A DNA stretch of 64,000 nt from Alistipes sp. (GTDB lineage Bacteria; Bacteroidota; Bacteroidia; Bacteroidales; Rikenellaceae), in assembly GCA_017399485.1 (NCBI GenBank), contig JAFQCA010000029.1, forward strand, positions 124,001 to 188,000, in the 5' to 3' direction. Positions 36,256 to 47,545 of this stretch are shown piece after piece. Below the pieces are notes generated by a model that did not search any database, was not told where the DNA came from, and saw only the letters and a list, made by a program, of their open reading frames with translations. Position 1 is the stretch's first letter. Every line of letters starts with the position of its first letter. A program made the translations under genes and the position numbers.

Positions 36256-38076
36256 ATGAAACATCAATTACGCAGCGCAGTGACAACCGTAGGCCGTCGT
36301 ATGGCCGGTGCGAGAAGCCTTTGGAGAGCAAACGGAATGAAGAAAGAGCAGATGGGAATGCCCATCATCGGTATAGCCAACTCGTTTACGCAGATGGTAC
36401 CCGGGCACGTTCATCTGCACGAGATTGGACAATACGTCAAACAACTCATCGAGGAGCAGGGTTGCTTTGCTGCGGAGTTTAACACCATAGCCATCGACGA
36501 CGGCATAGCAATGGGACACGACGGTATGCTCTACTCGCTGCCCTCACGCGACATCATTGCCGACAGCGTTGAGTATATGGCCAACGCCCACAAGGTGGAT
36601 GCTTTGGTATGCATTAGCAACTGCGACAAGATTACTCCCGGTATGCTAATGGCATCGATGCGACTGAACATTCCAACGGTATTCGTTTCGGGTGGTCCGA
36701 TGGAGGCTGGTCAGTTCCGCGGGCGTGGAGCCGACTTGATTGACGCTATGGTACTGAGCGCCGACGAGAAATGTACCGACGAAGAGGCTGACGAGATTGA
36801 GGCTTCGGCCTGCCCGGGTTGCGGTTCTTGCTCTGGTATGTTTACAGCAAATTCGATGAACTGCCTGAACGAGGCATTGGGTTTGGCTCTGCCAGGCAAC
36901 GGAACGATTGTCGCTACACACGAAAACCGCAAGGCGCTTTTTGCTAAGGCCGCACATCTGATTGTAGAGAATGCCAAACGCTACTATTTCGAAGGCGACG
37001 AGAGTGTTCTGCCACGCTCGATAGCGACAAAGGCTGCATTCGAGAACGCTATGTCGCTCGATATCGCTATGGGAGGCTCTACTAATACCGTATTGCACCT
37101 GTTGGCTATTGCTCACGAGGCTGGAGTTGATTTCACGATGGCTGATATTGACCGCCTTTCACGCAAGATTCCTGTACTTTGCAAGGTCGCGCCCAACGGA
37201 CATTACCACGTACAAGATGTAAACCGCGCAGGTGGTATTATGGGAATACTCGGAGAATTGGCACGTAACGGACTTATTGATACATCAGTAGCAAGAGTGG
37301 ATACTCCCACGCTGGCGGCAACACTTGAAAAGTATTACTATGGCTCGGAGTCATTCAGCGACGAGGCTCGAAAGATATATCTGAGCGCTCCAGCCAACCG
37401 TTATAGTCGTGTTATGGGCTCGCAGGCTACATACTATGCCGAGATGGATAACGACCACGCGGAGGGTTGTATTCGCGATTTTGAACACGCATATTTCCAC
37501 GACGGTGGTTTGGCCGTATTGGTCGGTAACATTGCCCGCAAAGGCTGTATCGTAAAGACCGCAGGTGTGGACCAGAGCCTGATGCAGTTCAGCGGCAAGG
37601 CGAAAGTATTTGAGTCACAGGAGCAGGCTATGAATGGTATTTTGGGTGGCGAAGTAGAGGCTGGAGATGTTGTAGTTATCCGTTACGAGGGCCCAAAGGG
37701 TGGTCCCGGTATGCAGGAGATGCTCTACCCCACTTCATACCTGAAGTCAAAACATCTGGACAAGGCCTGCGCCTTAATTACCGATGGTCGTTTTTCGGGT
37801 GGAACATCAGGATTATCGATTGGCCACGTCTCTCCTGAGGCAGCATCGGGAGGTGAGATTGGCATAATCCGCGATGGAGATATTATTGATATAGACATCA
37901 CCAACCGCGCAATCAATCTACGCATCAGCGACGAAGAGTTACAAGAGCGTATGGCTGCGTGGACATCATTCCGTCCTGCAAGCCGTGACCGTCAAATACC
38001 CCAATCACTCAGAGCATATTCATTATTGGTGTCATCAGCCGACCAAGGCGCAGTGAGAATATTGCCAGAAGAGTAG
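36256..38076 (+). CDS. ilvD: Dihydroxy-acid dehydratase
   Basis: Iron-sulfur dehydratase, third common step of isoleucine and valine synthesis. 606 residues from ATG 36256, where the family sequence begins ([20 protein letters not shown]). An in-frame ATG at 36172 would translate the attenuator and is rejected. Cluster cysteines lie in [10 protein letters not shown] and [19 protein letters not shown]; the C-terminal [21 protein letters not shown] is diagnostic. First structural gene of the nine-gene pathway operon; ilvB follows 52 nt downstream. Confidence 0.98.
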   Translation: MKHQLRSAVTTVGRRMAGARSLWRANGMKKEQMGMPIIGIANSFTQMVPGHVHLHEIGQYVKQLIEEQGCFAAEFNTIAIDDGIAMGHDGMLYSLPSRDIIADSVEYMANAHKVDALVCISNCDKITPGMLMASMRLNIPTVFVSGGPMEAGQFRGRGADLIDAMVLSADEKCTDEEADEIEASACPGCGSCSGMFTANSMNCLNEALGLALPGNGTIVATHENRKALFAKAAHLIVENAKRYYFEGDESVLPRSIATKAAFENAMSLDIAMGGSTNTVLHLLAIAHEAGVDFTMADIDRLSRKIPVLCKVAPNGHYHVQDVNRAGGIMGILGELARNGLIDTSVARVDTPTLAATLEKYYYGSESFSDEARKIYLSAPANRYSRVMGSQATYYAEMDNDHAEGCIRDFEHAYFHDGGLAVLVGNIARKGCIVKTAGVDQSLMQFSGKAKVFESQEQAMNGILGGEVEAGDVVVIRYEGPKGGPGMQEMLYPTSYLKSKHLDKACALITDGRFSGGTSGLSIGHVSPEAASGGEIGIIRDGDIIDIDITNRAINLRISDEELQERMAAWTSFRPASRDRQIPQSLRAYSLLVSSADQGAVRILPEE

Positions 38077-38128
38077 TCCACAATAGTGACAACAAGAAAC
38101 AGTTTCTACTACACGAACTTAAAAGATT

Positions 38129-39865
38129 ATGATTTCAGGTTTTAACATAGAAGAAGCCACAACGCAAAAGAAAAAGGACTTACCACGCATATCGGGAGCC
38201 GAAGCCGTTATCCGCTCATTCATCGAAGAAGGGGTGGAGACCATATTCGGATATCCGGGTGGTGCTATCATCCCTGTTTATGACGCTTTATACGACTACC
38301 AGGACAGACTAAATCACATTTTGGTACGCCACGAGCAGTGCGCTCTACACGCTGCACAAGGTTACGCCAGAGCAAGTGGCCGTACGGGTGTATGTATCGT
38401 TACATCGGGGCCCGGTGCTACGAATACAGTTACGGGATTGGCCGATGCTATGCTTGATTCCACGCCCGTCGTTTTAATTAGCGGTCAGGTGGCATCAAAC
38501 ACATTGGGTACAGATGCCTTTCAAGAGATTAACTTCCTGGAAATTACACAATCCGTCACAAAGTGGAACTGTCAGGTAAAACGTGCAGAGGATGTTCCCG
38601 CCGCTATTGCAAAGGCTTTTTATATCGCCGCAAGCGGACGTCCGGGTCCTGTTGTAGTGGACATTACGAAGGATGCACAGAACGGAATGTTGGATTTCGA
38701 CTACCAACCCGTAAAGTTCATTCGCAGTTACCAGCCTTATCGCGAAATTGATAACGACCAAATCTTGGAGGCTGCACGATTGATAAATCTTGCAAAGAAA
38801 CCTATGGCATTGATTGGTCAGGGGGTTATCTTAGGAGGTGCCGAGAATGAATTAAAAGAGTTCTTGGAGAAGAGCGGTATTCCCGCAGCAGCCACTCTGC
38901 TCGGATTGTCGGCTCTCCCATCAGACCATCCTCAATATGTCGGAATGCTGGGTATGCACGGAAACTATGGTCCCAATATCAAAAACCGCGATTGCGACCT
39001 GCTCATAGCGATAGGTATGCGATTCGATGACCGTGTAACGGGCGATGCATCACAATTCGGCATAAATGCAAAAATCATCCATCTGGAGATTGACCCTGCC
39101 GAGGTAAACAAATTGGTATATGCAGATGTGCCTATCATCGGAGATGTTAAGCAGACACTACCGATGCTTACCGAGAAGATTAGCCAAAATGACCATACCG
39201 CGTGGCTGAACGAGTTCCGTGTATGTTACAACATAGAGCGCGAGGATATCATCGAGCCCGCCATAGCCCGTCGAGGAGCACATCTGAGAATGGGCGAAGT
39301 TGTAGATGCCGTAGCGCAGCAATTCGATGATGCCATACTCGTTACCGACGTAGGCCAGCAGCAGATGTTCGCATCACGCTATTTTAAGTTCAAGCAGACA
39401 CGTAGCATCATCACCTCTGGCGGTTTGGGCACAATGGGTTTTGGTTTACCCGCAGCCATAGGAGCAAAGATAGGCGCACCAGAGAGAGATGTATGTCTGT
39501 TTGTGGGTGATGGAGGCCTGCAGATGACATCGCAGGAGTTGGGAACGATATATCAGTCACAGGTAGGCGTAAAGATTATATTAATGAACAATGGTTACTT
39601 GGGAATGGTACGTCAATGGCAGGAGTTGTTCTACAATCATCGCTACTCGTTTACAGAACTTACAAATCCCGACTTTGAACTATTGGCAAAGGCTAACCGC
39701 ATACCCTACCGTTGCGTAGAGCGCCACGAGGATTTGGAAGATGCAATCCGCGAGATGCGCGAGACAGAGGGAGCATTTTTGCTGGAGATGAGAGTCGAAA
39801 AGGAGGAGAATGTATTCCCGATGGTACCGGCAGGCCAGCCAGTAACAAATATCCGATTAGAGTAA
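38129..39865 (+). CDS. ilvB: Acetolactate synthase, catalytic (large) subunit
   Basis: ThDP enzyme condensing pyruvate with pyruvate or 2-oxobutyrate, first common step of Val/Leu/Ile synthesis. 578 residues. Signatures: ETIFGYPGGAIIPVYDAL, the ThDP-activating Glu in LVRHEQCALHAAQGYARA, and the ThDP/Mg site VGDGGLQMTSQELGT with NNGYLGMVRQWQ. The regulatory subunit ilvN starts 18 nt downstream, as expected for a two-subunit, feedback-regulated enzyme. Confidence 0.97.
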   Translation: MISGFNIEEATTQKKKDLPRISGAEAVIRSFIEEGVETIFGYPGGAIIPVYDALYDYQDRLNHILVRHEQCALHAAQGYARASGRTGVCIVTSGPGATNTVTGLADAMLDSTPVVLISGQVASNTLGTDAFQEINFLEITQSVTKWNCQVKRAEDVPAAIAKAFYIAASGRPGPVVVDITKDAQNGMLDFDYQPVKFIRSYQPYREIDNDQILEAARLINLAKKPMALIGQGVILGGAENELKEFLEKSGIPAAATLLGLSALPSDHPQYVGMLGMHGNYGPNIKNRDCDLLIAIGMRFDDRVTGDASQFGINAKIIHLEIDPAEVNKLVYADVPIIGDVKQTLPMLTEKISQNDHTAWLNEFRVCYNIEREDIIEPAIARRGAHLRMGEVVDAVAQQFDDAILVTDVGQQQMFASRYFKFKQTRSIITSGGLGTMGFGLPAAIGAKIGAPERDVCLFVGDGGLQMTSQELGTIYQSQVGVKIILMNNGYLGMVRQWQELFYNHRYSFTELTNPDFELLAKANRIPYRCVERHEDLEDAIREMRETEGAFLLEMRVEKEENVFPMVPAGQPVTNIRLE

Positions 39866-39883
39866 ATTGAAACACGTGAAGAG

Positions 39884-40420
39884 ATGGAAAAGGAGTTTAT
39901 CATAACAATATTTTCAGAGAATACTGTTGGTCTGTTGAGTCAGATTACTACGGTATTTACTCACCGCAATGTAAACATCGAATCATTTACAGCATCGGAA
40001 TCAGCCATTGAAGGCATCTATAAGCATACGATTATCGTAAAGAATGATGCCGACAAGGTGGCCAATTTAGTCAAACAGATAGAGAAAAAAATTGACGTAT
40101 TGAAGGTATTTTGCTATACACCCAATGAGGTCGTGTTGCAAGAGTTGGCTCTCTACAAGGTGCAGCGTAGTCGTAACGTCGAGGACTTGGTAAGACGGCA
40201 CAATGTGCGCATATTAGACATCCACGACGACTATATCGTGCTGGAGAAGACGGGGCACAAGGAGGAGATTAGAGAGTTATACCGTATGTTGGAGCCCTAT
40301 GGCGTTTACCAATTTGTATGTTCCGGGCAGGTTGCAATAATCAAATCGCAGAGAGAGTTGCTTAGCGAGTATCTTGCCTATGTGGACCAACGTCAAAAGA
40401 TGCTCAACGAAGAGAAATAG
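39884..40420 (+). CDS. ilvN: Acetolactate synthase, regulatory (small) subunit
   Basis: ACT-domain subunit that confers valine feedback control on IlvB. 178 residues: N-terminal ACT domain (FIITIFSENTVGLLSQITTVFTHRNVNIESF) to about residue 78, followed by the C-terminal domain typical of small ALS subunits. Placed 18 nt after ilvB and 50 nt before ilvC. Confidence 0.95.
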   Translation: MEKEFIITIFSENTVGLLSQITTVFTHRNVNIESFTASESAIEGIYKHTIIVKNDADKVANLVKQIEKKIDVLKVFCYTPNEVVLQELALYKVQRSRNVEDLVRRHNVRILDIHDDYIVLEKTGHKEEIRELYRMLEPYGVYQFVCSGQVAIIKSQRELLSEYLAYVDQRQKMLNEEK

Positions 40421-40470
40421 GATATTATTAATAGAAGCATATAACAAAAACTATAAAAAACTTAAAAATT

Positions 40471-41517
40471 ATGGCAAAGATGAATTTTGGTGGCGTTGAA
40501 GAGAACGTCGTAACACGTGAGGAGTATCCATTGGCAAAGGCTTTGGAGACATTGAAGGATGAGACTATCGCTATTATAGGTTATGGTGTACAGGGCCCCG
40601 GTCAATCACTCAACTTGCGCGACAACGGTTTTAATGTTATCGTAGGTCAACGTAAAGATTCAAAGAGTTGGGACAAGGCTGTTGCTGACGGTTGGGTACC
40701 GGGCGAGACTTTGTTCGACATCGAGGAGGCTTGCCAGAAGGCTACAATCATCGAGTATTTGCTCTCTGATGCTGGTCAGATTTCAGTATGGCCCACAGTG
40801 AAGAAGCACTTGACAGCAGGCAAGGCACTCTATTTCTCTCACGGTTTCGGCATCACATACAAGGAGCGTACAGGTATCGTACCTCCCGCAGATGTAGATG
40901 TAATCTTGGTAGCACCCAAGGGTTCAGGCACATCACTTCGTCGTATGTTCTTGCAGGGCAGAGGCTTGAATTCAAGTTATGCTATCTTCCAAGATGCTAC
41001 AGGCAAGGCTTGGGACCGCGTAATCGCACTCGGTATCGGTGTAGGTTCAGGTTACTTGTTCGAAACATCATTCAAGCGTGAGGTTTACTCTGACCTTACA
41101 GGTGAGCGTGGTACATTGATGGGCGCTATTCAGGGTATCTTCGCAGCGCAGTATGAGGTTTTACGTCAAAATGGTCACACACCTTCAGAGGCCTTCAACG
41201 AGACTGTAGAGGAACTCTCGCAGAGCCTTATGCCGCTGATTGCAGAGAATGGTATGGATTGGATGTATGCAAACTGCTCGACTACTGCTCAACGTGGCGC
41301 ACTCGATTGGTGGAAGAAGTTCCGCGATGCTACACGCCCCGTATTTGAGGAGTTGTATAGCGAGGTTGCTTGCGGTAATGAGGCACAGCGCAGTATCGAC
41401 ACCAACTCACAGCCCGATTACCGTGCTAAGTTGGAGGAGGAGTTGCGCGAGATGCGTGAAACGGAGATGTGGCAGGCTGGAGCCGTAGTACGCAAACTCC
41501 GCCCTGAGAACAACTAA
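40471..41517 (+). CDS. ilvC: Ketol-acid reductoisomerase
   Basis: NAD(P)H-dependent isomeroreductase, second common step of the pathway. 348 residues. A Rossmann motif IAIIGYGVQGPGQSLNLRDNG near residue 31 is followed by VGQRKDSKSW, the cofactor-specificity loop; HGFGI and APKGSG are further family motifs, and TGERGTLMGAIQG with metal-binding acids lies in the helical domain. The GYGVQGPGQ form and length fit the Bacteroidetes type. A strong hairpin lies between it and leuA. Confidence 0.96.
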   Translation: MAKMNFGGVEENVVTREEYPLAKALETLKDETIAIIGYGVQGPGQSLNLRDNGFNVIVGQRKDSKSWDKAVADGWVPGETLFDIEEACQKATIIEYLLSDAGQISVWPTVKKHLTAGKALYFSHGFGITYKERTGIVPPADVDVILVAPKGSGTSLRRMFLQGRGLNSSYAIFQDATGKAWDRVIALGIGVGSGYLFETSFKREVYSDLTGERGTLMGAIQGIFAAQYEVLRQNGHTPSEAFNETVEELSQSLMPLIAENGMDWMYANCSTTAQRGALDWWKKFRDATRPVFEELYSEVACGNEAQRSIDTNSQPDYRAKLEEELREMRETEMWQAGAVVRKLRPENN

Positions 41518-41533
41518 TCATTTTTTGGAATAT

Positions 41534-41569
41534 TCCGACAATAGGCCTCTCAAGCAGGCCTATGTCGGA
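41534..41569 (+). terminator. Intercistronic hairpin between ilvC and leuA
   Basis: Stem 41534-41548 (tccgacaataggcct) with 41556-41569 (aggcctatgtcgga), one bulged base, 7-nt loop. It is followed by ttaatata rather than a strong T-run, so it is more likely an mRNA-processing or partial-termination element than a full stop. Confidence 0.6.
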
Positions 41570-41594
41570 TTAATATACCCTGACGAAAAAGAGT

Positions 41595-43091
41595 ATGAGC
41601 GAAAAAGTATATATATTTGATACCACACTGCGTGACGCAGAGCAAGTTCCCGGCTGTCAACTCAATACAATCGAAAAGATTGAAGTGGCTCGCCAATTGG
41701 AGAAGTTGGGTGTAGATATAATTGAGGCTGGATTCCCCATCTCAAGCCCAGGAGATTTCAACTCGGTAGTCGAGATTTCAAAGGCGGTAACCTCACCTAC
41801 AATCTGCGCCTTGACTCGTGCTGTCAAGAAGGATATTGACGTGGCTGCACAATCGTTGGAGTTTGCAAAGCGTGGCCGTATACATACAGGTATCGGGACA
41901 TCAACATATCACATCTACGAGAAGTTGCGAATGACTCCCGACACCGTTCTGGAGCAGGCTGTCGAGGCTGTAAAGTATGCACGCCGATTTGTGGAGGATG
42001 TAGAGTTTTATGCCGAAGATGCAGGTCGTACCGACGAAGAGTTCTTGGCTCGTGTCGTTGAGGCTGTAATTGCTGCAGGTGCTACTGTTGTAAATATCCC
42101 CGATACAACGGGTTACTGTCTGCCCAGCGAGTACGGAGCAAAGATTGCATATTTGAAGAATAATGTTCCCAACATCGACAAGGCCATCATCTCGACACAC
42201 TGCCATAACGACCTCGGTATGGCTACGGCAAATACTTTGGCTGGCGTACAGAACGGAGCGCGTCAGGTGGAAGTAACCATAAACGGTTTGGGCGAGCGAG
42301 CGGGTAATACAGCAATGGAGGAGGTGGTAATGGCCATCAAGTGTCACTCAAATCTCGACTTTGAGGTTGGCATTGATTCACGTCAAATCATCACCACCAG
42401 CAAGTTGGTATCTAATCTGATGCGTATGCCCGTACAGGCCAACAAGGCTATCGTTGGACGTAACGCTTTTGCTCATTCATCAGGCATACATCAGGACGGC
42501 GTATTGAAGAGCCGCGAGACTTACGAGATTATAGCCCCCGAAGATGTTGGTGTTGACCAATCAAGCATTGTACTGACGGCTCGTAGTGGCCGTGCTGCAT
42601 TAAAGCACCATCTGGCAGAGATTGGATATACCCCCGAAAATGAGGAGTTGGATGATATATATCAGCGTTTCTTGGAGTTGGCCGACAAGAAGAAGATGGT
42701 TACAACCAGAGATTTGGAGGTATTGATTGGTACATCGGCGGCACGTCGTCGTATGAATATTCAACTCACAGGCTTGCAGGTTGTCTGCGGAAAGTCAAGT
42801 ATTCCGACTGCAACCGTTCAGATTAGTTTCGATGGTGACACATTTACCGAGACAGCCTGCGGAAATGGTCCTGTTGATGCTGCTATAACCGCTGTAAAGA
42901 ATATCACAAAGCGCAGAGTTCATATTGAGGAGTTCCTCGTTCAGGCTATCACACGTGGTAGTGACGACTTGGGTAAGGTACACATTCAAATCTCACACAA
43001 GGGCAAGATGTATCACGGATTCGGAGCGAATACCGACATTGTAACGGCTGCCGTAGAATCGTTTATCGATGCAATTTCGAAAATTTCATAA
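41595..43091 (+). CDS. leuA: 2-isopropylmalate synthase
   Basis: First committed step of leucine synthesis (acetyl-CoA plus 2-oxoisovalerate). 498 residues: a TIM-barrel catalytic domain ([17 protein letters not shown] at the N-terminus; [15 protein letters not shown] holds metal-binding histidines; [16 protein letters not shown]) and a C-terminal leucine-binding regulatory domain from about residue 390. The usual DGEQ motif reads DAEQ here (Ala15). 77 nt separate it from ilvC, including a strong hairpin. A homocitrate or citramalate specificity is unlikely given leuCDB next door. Confidence 0.95.
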   Translation: MSEKVYIFDTTLRDAEQVPGCQLNTIEKIEVARQLEKLGVDIIEAGFPISSPGDFNSVVEISKAVTSPTICALTRAVKKDIDVAAQSLEFAKRGRIHTGIGTSTYHIYEKLRMTPDTVLEQAVEAVKYARRFVEDVEFYAEDAGRTDEEFLARVVEAVIAAGATVVNIPDTTGYCLPSEYGAKIAYLKNNVPNIDKAIISTHCHNDLGMATANTLAGVQNGARQVEVTINGLGERAGNTAMEEVVMAIKCHSNLDFEVGIDSRQIITTSKLVSNLMRMPVQANKAIVGRNAFAHSSGIHQDGVLKSRETYEIIAPEDVGVDQSSIVLTARSGRAALKHHLAEIGYTPENEELDDIYQRFLELADKKKMVTTRDLEVLIGTSAARRRMNIQLTGLQVVCGKSSIPTATVQISFDGDTFTETACGNGPVDAAITAVKNITKRRVHIEEFLVQAITRGSDDLGKVHIQISHKGKMYHGFGANTDIVTAAVESFIDAISKIS

Positions 43092-43101
43092 ACCATAACA
43101 G

Positions 43102-44496
43102 ATGAACACGTTATTCGACAAAATATGGGATGCGCATACCGTCAAGACTCTTGACGGAGGGTCGTGCGTACTCTACATCGACCGTCAATACATACACGAG
43201 GTGACCAGCCCGCAAGCCTTTGCTGGTCTGCGTCAGCGCGGAATAGGTGTATTTCGCCCTGAGCAGGTTACGGCAAGTCCCGACCATAATATCCCCACAC
43301 AAAATCAGCATCTCCCTATTGCGGAGCCACAATCTGCCGAGCAGGTGGCAACGCTGGAGCGAAACTGCAAGGAGAATGGAATCACAATATTTCCAATCGA
43401 CTCGGAGCGTAACGGCATTATCCACGTAATTGGGCCTCAGACAGGACTCACACAGCCCGGTATGACAATAGTATGTGGAGATAGCCACACTTCGACTCAC
43501 GGTGCGTTAGGTTGCGTAGCATTTGGTATCGGAACAAGTGAGGTAGAGATGGCTTTGGCATCACAGTGTATCTTGCAGTCAAAACCCAAAAGTATGCGCA
43601 TAAATGTCGAAGGCGAATTGGGTAAAGGAATCTGCTCAAAAGATATAATACTATACATCATCTCAAAGTTAGGTACAGGAGGCGGCACTGGCCATTTTGT
43701 TGAGTTTGCAGGTTCGGCAATCCGCTCACTCTCGATGGAGGCGCGTATGACAATCTGCAATATGAGTATCGAGATGGGCGCACGAGGCGGTATGATAGCC
43801 CCCGATGAGGTTACGTTCGAATACCTTAAGGGGCGTGAGTTCGCTCCCAAAGGCGAGGAGTGGGATAAGGCTGTAGCCTATTGGAGAACATTGTGCTCGG
43901 ATGAGGATGCGGTATTCGACAAAGAGGTTACATTCGACGCTACAGACATCGAGCCAATGATAACCTACGGTACAAATCCGGGAATGGGTATAGCCGTTAG
44001 CGGAGCAATCCCTTCGGGCGAGGAGTTGGATGCCGCATCGAAAGCATCGTTCGACAAATCACTTGCATATATGGGATTTAAGGCAGGCGAGAAGATGGCA
44101 GGCAAGAAGGTCGATTATGTATTTGTCGGCAGTTGCACGAATGGCCGCATCGAGGATTTGCGAGCATTTGCGCACTTTGTCAAGGGTAGGAAGAAGGCCG
44201 ACGGCGTAACAGCGTGGATAGTACCCGGAAGTAAGGAGGTCGAACGCCTTGCTATTGAGGAGGGCCTACGCGACATTCTCACAGAGGCTGGATTCGAACT
44301 ACGACAACCCGGTTGCTCGGCTTGTCTTGCAATGAACGAAGATAAGATACCTGCAGGTAAATATTGTGTAGCGACTTCAAACCGCAATTTTGAGGGACGT
44401 CAAGGCCCCGACTCACGTACGTTACTCGCAGGACCGTTAGTAGCAGCGGCAGCTGCCATAACAGGAGTTGTGACAGACCCCAGAGAGTTGATGTAG
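43102..44496 (+). CDS. leuC: 3-isopropylmalate dehydratase, large subunit
   Basis: Aconitase-family [4Fe-4S] enzyme subunit. 464 residues, E. coli-like long form. Motifs: [13 protein letters not shown], the cluster cysteine in [13 protein letters not shown], and [17 protein letters not shown] carrying the other two. Starts 10 nt after leuA; the small subunit follows. Confidence 0.97.
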   Translation: MNTLFDKIWDAHTVKTLDGGSCVLYIDRQYIHEVTSPQAFAGLRQRGIGVFRPEQVTASPDHNIPTQNQHLPIAEPQSAEQVATLERNCKENGITIFPIDSERNGIIHVIGPQTGLTQPGMTIVCGDSHTSTHGALGCVAFGIGTSEVEMALASQCILQSKPKSMRINVEGELGKGICSKDIILYIISKLGTGGGTGHFVEFAGSAIRSLSMEARMTICNMSIEMGARGGMIAPDEVTFEYLKGREFAPKGEEWDKAVAYWRTLCSDEDAVFDKEVTFDATDIEPMITYGTNPGMGIAVSGAIPSGEELDAASKASFDKSLAYMGFKAGEKMAGKKVDYVFVGSCTNGRIEDLRAFAHFVKGRKKADGVTAWIVPGSKEVERLAIEEGLRDILTEAGFELRQPGCSACLAMNEDKIPAGKYCVATSNRNFEGRQGPDSRTLLAGPLVAAAAAITGVVTDPRELM

Positions 44497-44520
44497 AACT
44501 TTACAAAGTTGGATAAGACT

Positions 44521-45108
44521 ATGAGAAACAAATTCACTACCCTACTATCGACTGCGGTACCTCTTCCGATAGAGAACATTGATACAGACCAGATTATACC
44601 CGCACGATTCTTGAAGGCCACAACGCGTGAAGGATTTGGCGAGAACCTCTTCCGCGACTGGCGCTATGATAGCAATGGAGAGCCCAAAGCCGACTTCGTT
44701 ATGAACTCATCAACATACAAGGGGCAGATATTGGTAGCAGGAAAAAACTTCGGCTGCGGCTCAAGTCGCGAACACGCAGCGTGGGCTATTGATGGGGCAG
44801 GATTCAGAGCCGTCGTATCGAGTTTCTTTGCCGATATATTCCGTAACAACGCACTCAACAACGGATTATTACCCGTACAGGTAAGTGATGATATGTTAGC
44901 GGCAATATTCCAAGCCATAGAGGCCAATCCCGCAACACAACTAAAGATTGACCTTGAGGCGCAAACCATCGAGATTGAAGGCTTCACAATAAAAGAGTCA
45001 TTCGAGATTGCTCCTTACAAGAAACAGTGCTTGATGAATGGATACGACGATGTAGATTACTTGGTAAGCATTCATCAGGAGATTAAGGAGTTTGAGCAAA
45101 AGAGATAA
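44521..45108 (+). CDS. leuD: 3-isopropylmalate dehydratase, small subunit
   Basis: Swivelling-domain partner of LeuC. 195 residues from ATG 44521; a TTG four codons upstream (44509) is a weaker start. [17 protein letters not shown] near the N-terminus and [17 protein letters not shown] are diagnostic. Located 24 nt after leuC and 21 nt before leuB. Confidence 0.96.
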   Translation: MRNKFTTLLSTAVPLPIENIDTDQIIPARFLKATTREGFGENLFRDWRYDSNGEPKADFVMNSSTYKGQILVAGKNFGCGSSREHAAWAIDGAGFRAVVSSFFADIFRNNALNNGLLPVQVSDDMLAAIFQAIEANPATQLKIDLEAQTIEIEGFTIKESFEIAPYKKQCLMNGYDDVDYLVSIHQEIKEFEQKR

Positions 45109-45129
45109 TTACATTTTAAGACAACGGAA

Positions 45130-46197
45130 ATGAAGAGCGTAAAGATTGCTGTTCTGCCAGGCGACGGCATTGGTCCAGAGATTGTAGCCGAAGCAGTAAA
45201 GGTGGTAGATAAGGTTGCAGCAAAATTTGATTATACGATTGAATACTCTCACGGAGTAGTTGGTGCTGCGGCAATAGATGCTGTAGGAGAGCCCTACCCG
45301 AAGGAGACACACGAGAAGTGTATGGCTGCCGATGCTGTATTGTTTGGTGCCATTGGCGACCCTCGTTTCGATAACAACCCCGAAGCCAAAGTTCGCCCGG
45401 AGCAGGGCTTGCTCGCTATGCGTAAACAGTTGGGCTTATTTGCAAACCTGCGCCCTGTGAATACATTTGAATCGTTACTGCACCGTTCGCCACTACGTTA
45501 CGATTTGGTTGAAGGAGCCGATTTCTTATGCGTAAGAGAGTTGACGGGTGGTTTGTATTTTGGACGTCCGCAAGGTCGCTCAGAAGATGGTCAGACAGCG
45601 TACGACACTTGCGTATATACCAAAGCCGAGATTGAGCGTATATGCCGTTTGGGATTTGAGTATGCAGCAAAGCGTCGTGGCAAATTAACCGTAGTCGATA
45701 AGGCAAACGTATTGGCTACATCGCGTCTGTGGCGCGAAACAGCCAAGTCTATGGAGAAAGATTATCCAAGCGTAGAGGTAGAATATATGTTCGTGGATAA
45801 TGCGGCGATGAAGTTAATCCAACAACCTCGTCATTTTGACGTTATCGTCACCGAAAATATGTTTGGCGATATATTGACCGATGAGGCAAGTGTTATTACA
45901 GGCTCACTCGGTCTGTTGCCGTCAGCATCAATCGGTGAAGGAACATCACTCTTTGAACCTATACACGGCTCATATCCTCAAGCGGCAGGTAAGAATATCG
46001 CCAACCCTATAGCGACGATTCTTTCGGCTGCAATGATGTTTGAGTATGCTTTCTCGGATATGGAGGCCGGAGCCGCTATACGTCGCGCTGTAGCATTGTC
46101 AATTCAGGAGAATGTCGTCACAGAAGATATAGCGCCCGAAGGTATAAAACCCTGTTCGACAAGCGAAGTTGGCGATTTTATCGCAGCGCATATTTAA
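45130..46197 (+). CDS. leuB: 3-isopropylmalate dehydrogenase
   Basis: NAD-dependent oxidative decarboxylase, last leucine-specific step before transamination. 355 residues. [14 protein letters not shown] at the N-terminus, substrate loop [17 protein letters not shown], metal-binding [15 protein letters not shown], and cofactor motif [19 protein letters not shown]. Confidence 0.97.
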   Translation: MKSVKIAVLPGDGIGPEIVAEAVKVVDKVAAKFDYTIEYSHGVVGAAAIDAVGEPYPKETHEKCMAADAVLFGAIGDPRFDNNPEAKVRPEQGLLAMRKQLGLFANLRPVNTFESLLHRSPLRYDLVEGADFLCVRELTGGLYFGRPQGRSEDGQTAYDTCVYTKAEIERICRLGFEYAAKRRGKLTVVDKANVLATSRLWRETAKSMEKDYPSVEVEYMFVDNAAMKLIQQPRHFDVIVTENMFGDILTDEASVITGSLGLLPSASIGEGTSLFEPIHGSYPQAAGKNIANPIATILSAAMMFEYAFSDMEAGAAIRRAVALSIQENVVTEDIAPEGIKPCSTSEVGDFIAAHI

Positions 46198-46225
46198 TAT
46201 TTTAGACTATACCCAACTTTAAGAG

Positions 46226-47500
46226 ATGCAAGATATGAATAGTGCAGAAAAATACTTCCCCGCTCTGAATGACGTAATGTCGGCAGAACACACTTTAGGC
46301 GAAATATTGACCGCCACCCCACTTATGCACAACCGCAACCTGTCGGATAAGTTCGAGGCGGAAATTATGCTCAAGCGAGAGGACTTGCAGATGGTACGCT
46401 CTTACAAGATTCGCGGAGCATACAACAAGATTCGCTCACTGATCAAAGAGCAAACCGCCAAAGGGATATGTTGCGCAAGCGCAGGAAACCACGCACAAGG
46501 TGTAGCACTATCGTGCAATAAGTTACAGATAGCGGGTAAGATTTTTATGCCTGTCACCACACCGAAGCAGAAGATTAATCAGGTGAAGATGTTCGGAGGC
46601 GAGTATGTCGAGGTAGTACTCGTTGGCGATACATTCGACCAGGCAAATCAAGCGGCCATAGAGACCTGTGAGGACGAAGGCAAGACATTCATTCCCCCGT
46701 TCAATGACAAGAAAATCATCGAGGGCCAAGGCACTGTCGGACTTGAGATTCTGCAACAGAGCAGAGTGGCTATCGACTACATATTTGTACCTATCGGAGG
46801 TGGAGGTTTGGCATCGGGTTTGGGTAGTGTATGCAAACTGATGTCTCCCAACACAAAGGTTATTGGTGTTGAGCCTGCGGGTGCAGCTGGTATGAAGAAG
46901 TCATTCGAGAAGGGAGAGGTTGTCGAATTGGGCGAAATTGATAAATTTGTCGATGGTGCCGCTGTACAAAAGGTTGGAGATATTACGTTTGACATTTGCC
47001 GCAAGGTGTTGGATGATATTGTTGTTGTACCTGAAGGAAAGGTATGTTCGACCATATTAAACCTATATAATTTCGATGCCATCGTTGTAGAGCCTGCCGG
47101 AGCATTGAGTATCAGCGCATTGGACTATTACCGCGACGAGATTAAGGGTAAGAATGTGGTATGTATTGTTAGCGGTAGCAACAACGACATAGTCAGGATG
47201 GAGGATATCAAGGAGCGCTCGTTGTTGTATGAGGGATTGAAGCACTACTTTGTGGTGAGATTCCCGCAACGTGCTGGTGCATTGCAGAATTTCGTCAGCA
47301 ATGTATTGGGGCCACACGACGATATCACATATTTCGAATACAAGAAGAAGACCAATCGCGAAAAGGGGCCTGTGCTTATTGGTATAGAGTTGCAGAATCC
47401 CGACGATTTCCAAGGACTTACAGAGCGTATGCGCGAAAGTAATATCGACTACGAATACTTGAACGACAACCCTAATTTGTTTGAGTTCCTGATTGGCTAA
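46226..47500 (+). CDS. ilvA: Threonine ammonia-lyase (threonine deaminase)
   Basis: PLP enzyme making 2-oxobutyrate from threonine, entry to isoleucine synthesis. 424 residues. PLP lysine Lys61 in VRSYKIRGAYNK, SAGNHAQGVAL, the glycine loop PIGGGGLASGLG, and one C-terminal ACT-like regulatory domain (about 330-424, LKHYFVVRFPQRAGALQNF). The single regulatory domain and placement in the ilv-leu operon indicate the biosynthetic, feedback-sensitive type rather than the catabolic one. Confidence 0.96.
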   Translation: MQDMNSAEKYFPALNDVMSAEHTLGEILTATPLMHNRNLSDKFEAEIMLKREDLQMVRSYKIRGAYNKIRSLIKEQTAKGICCASAGNHAQGVALSCNKLQIAGKIFMPVTTPKQKINQVKMFGGEYVEVVLVGDTFDQANQAAIETCEDEGKTFIPPFNDKKIIEGQGTVGLEILQQSRVAIDYIFVPIGGGGLASGLGSVCKLMSPNTKVIGVEPAGAAGMKKSFEKGEVVELGEIDKFVDGAAVQKVGDITFDICRKVLDDIVVVPEGKVCSTILNLYNFDAIVVEPAGALSISALDYYRDEIKGKNVVCIVSGSNNDIVRMEDIKERSLLYEGLKHYFVVRFPQRAGALQNFVSNVLGPHDDITYFEYKKKTNREKGPVLIGIELQNPDDFQGLTERMRESNIDYEYLNDNPNLFEFLIG

Positions 47501-47545
47501 GCATTTTTTTACAAATTCAAAATAATTAAATTTCAAATAAACGCT

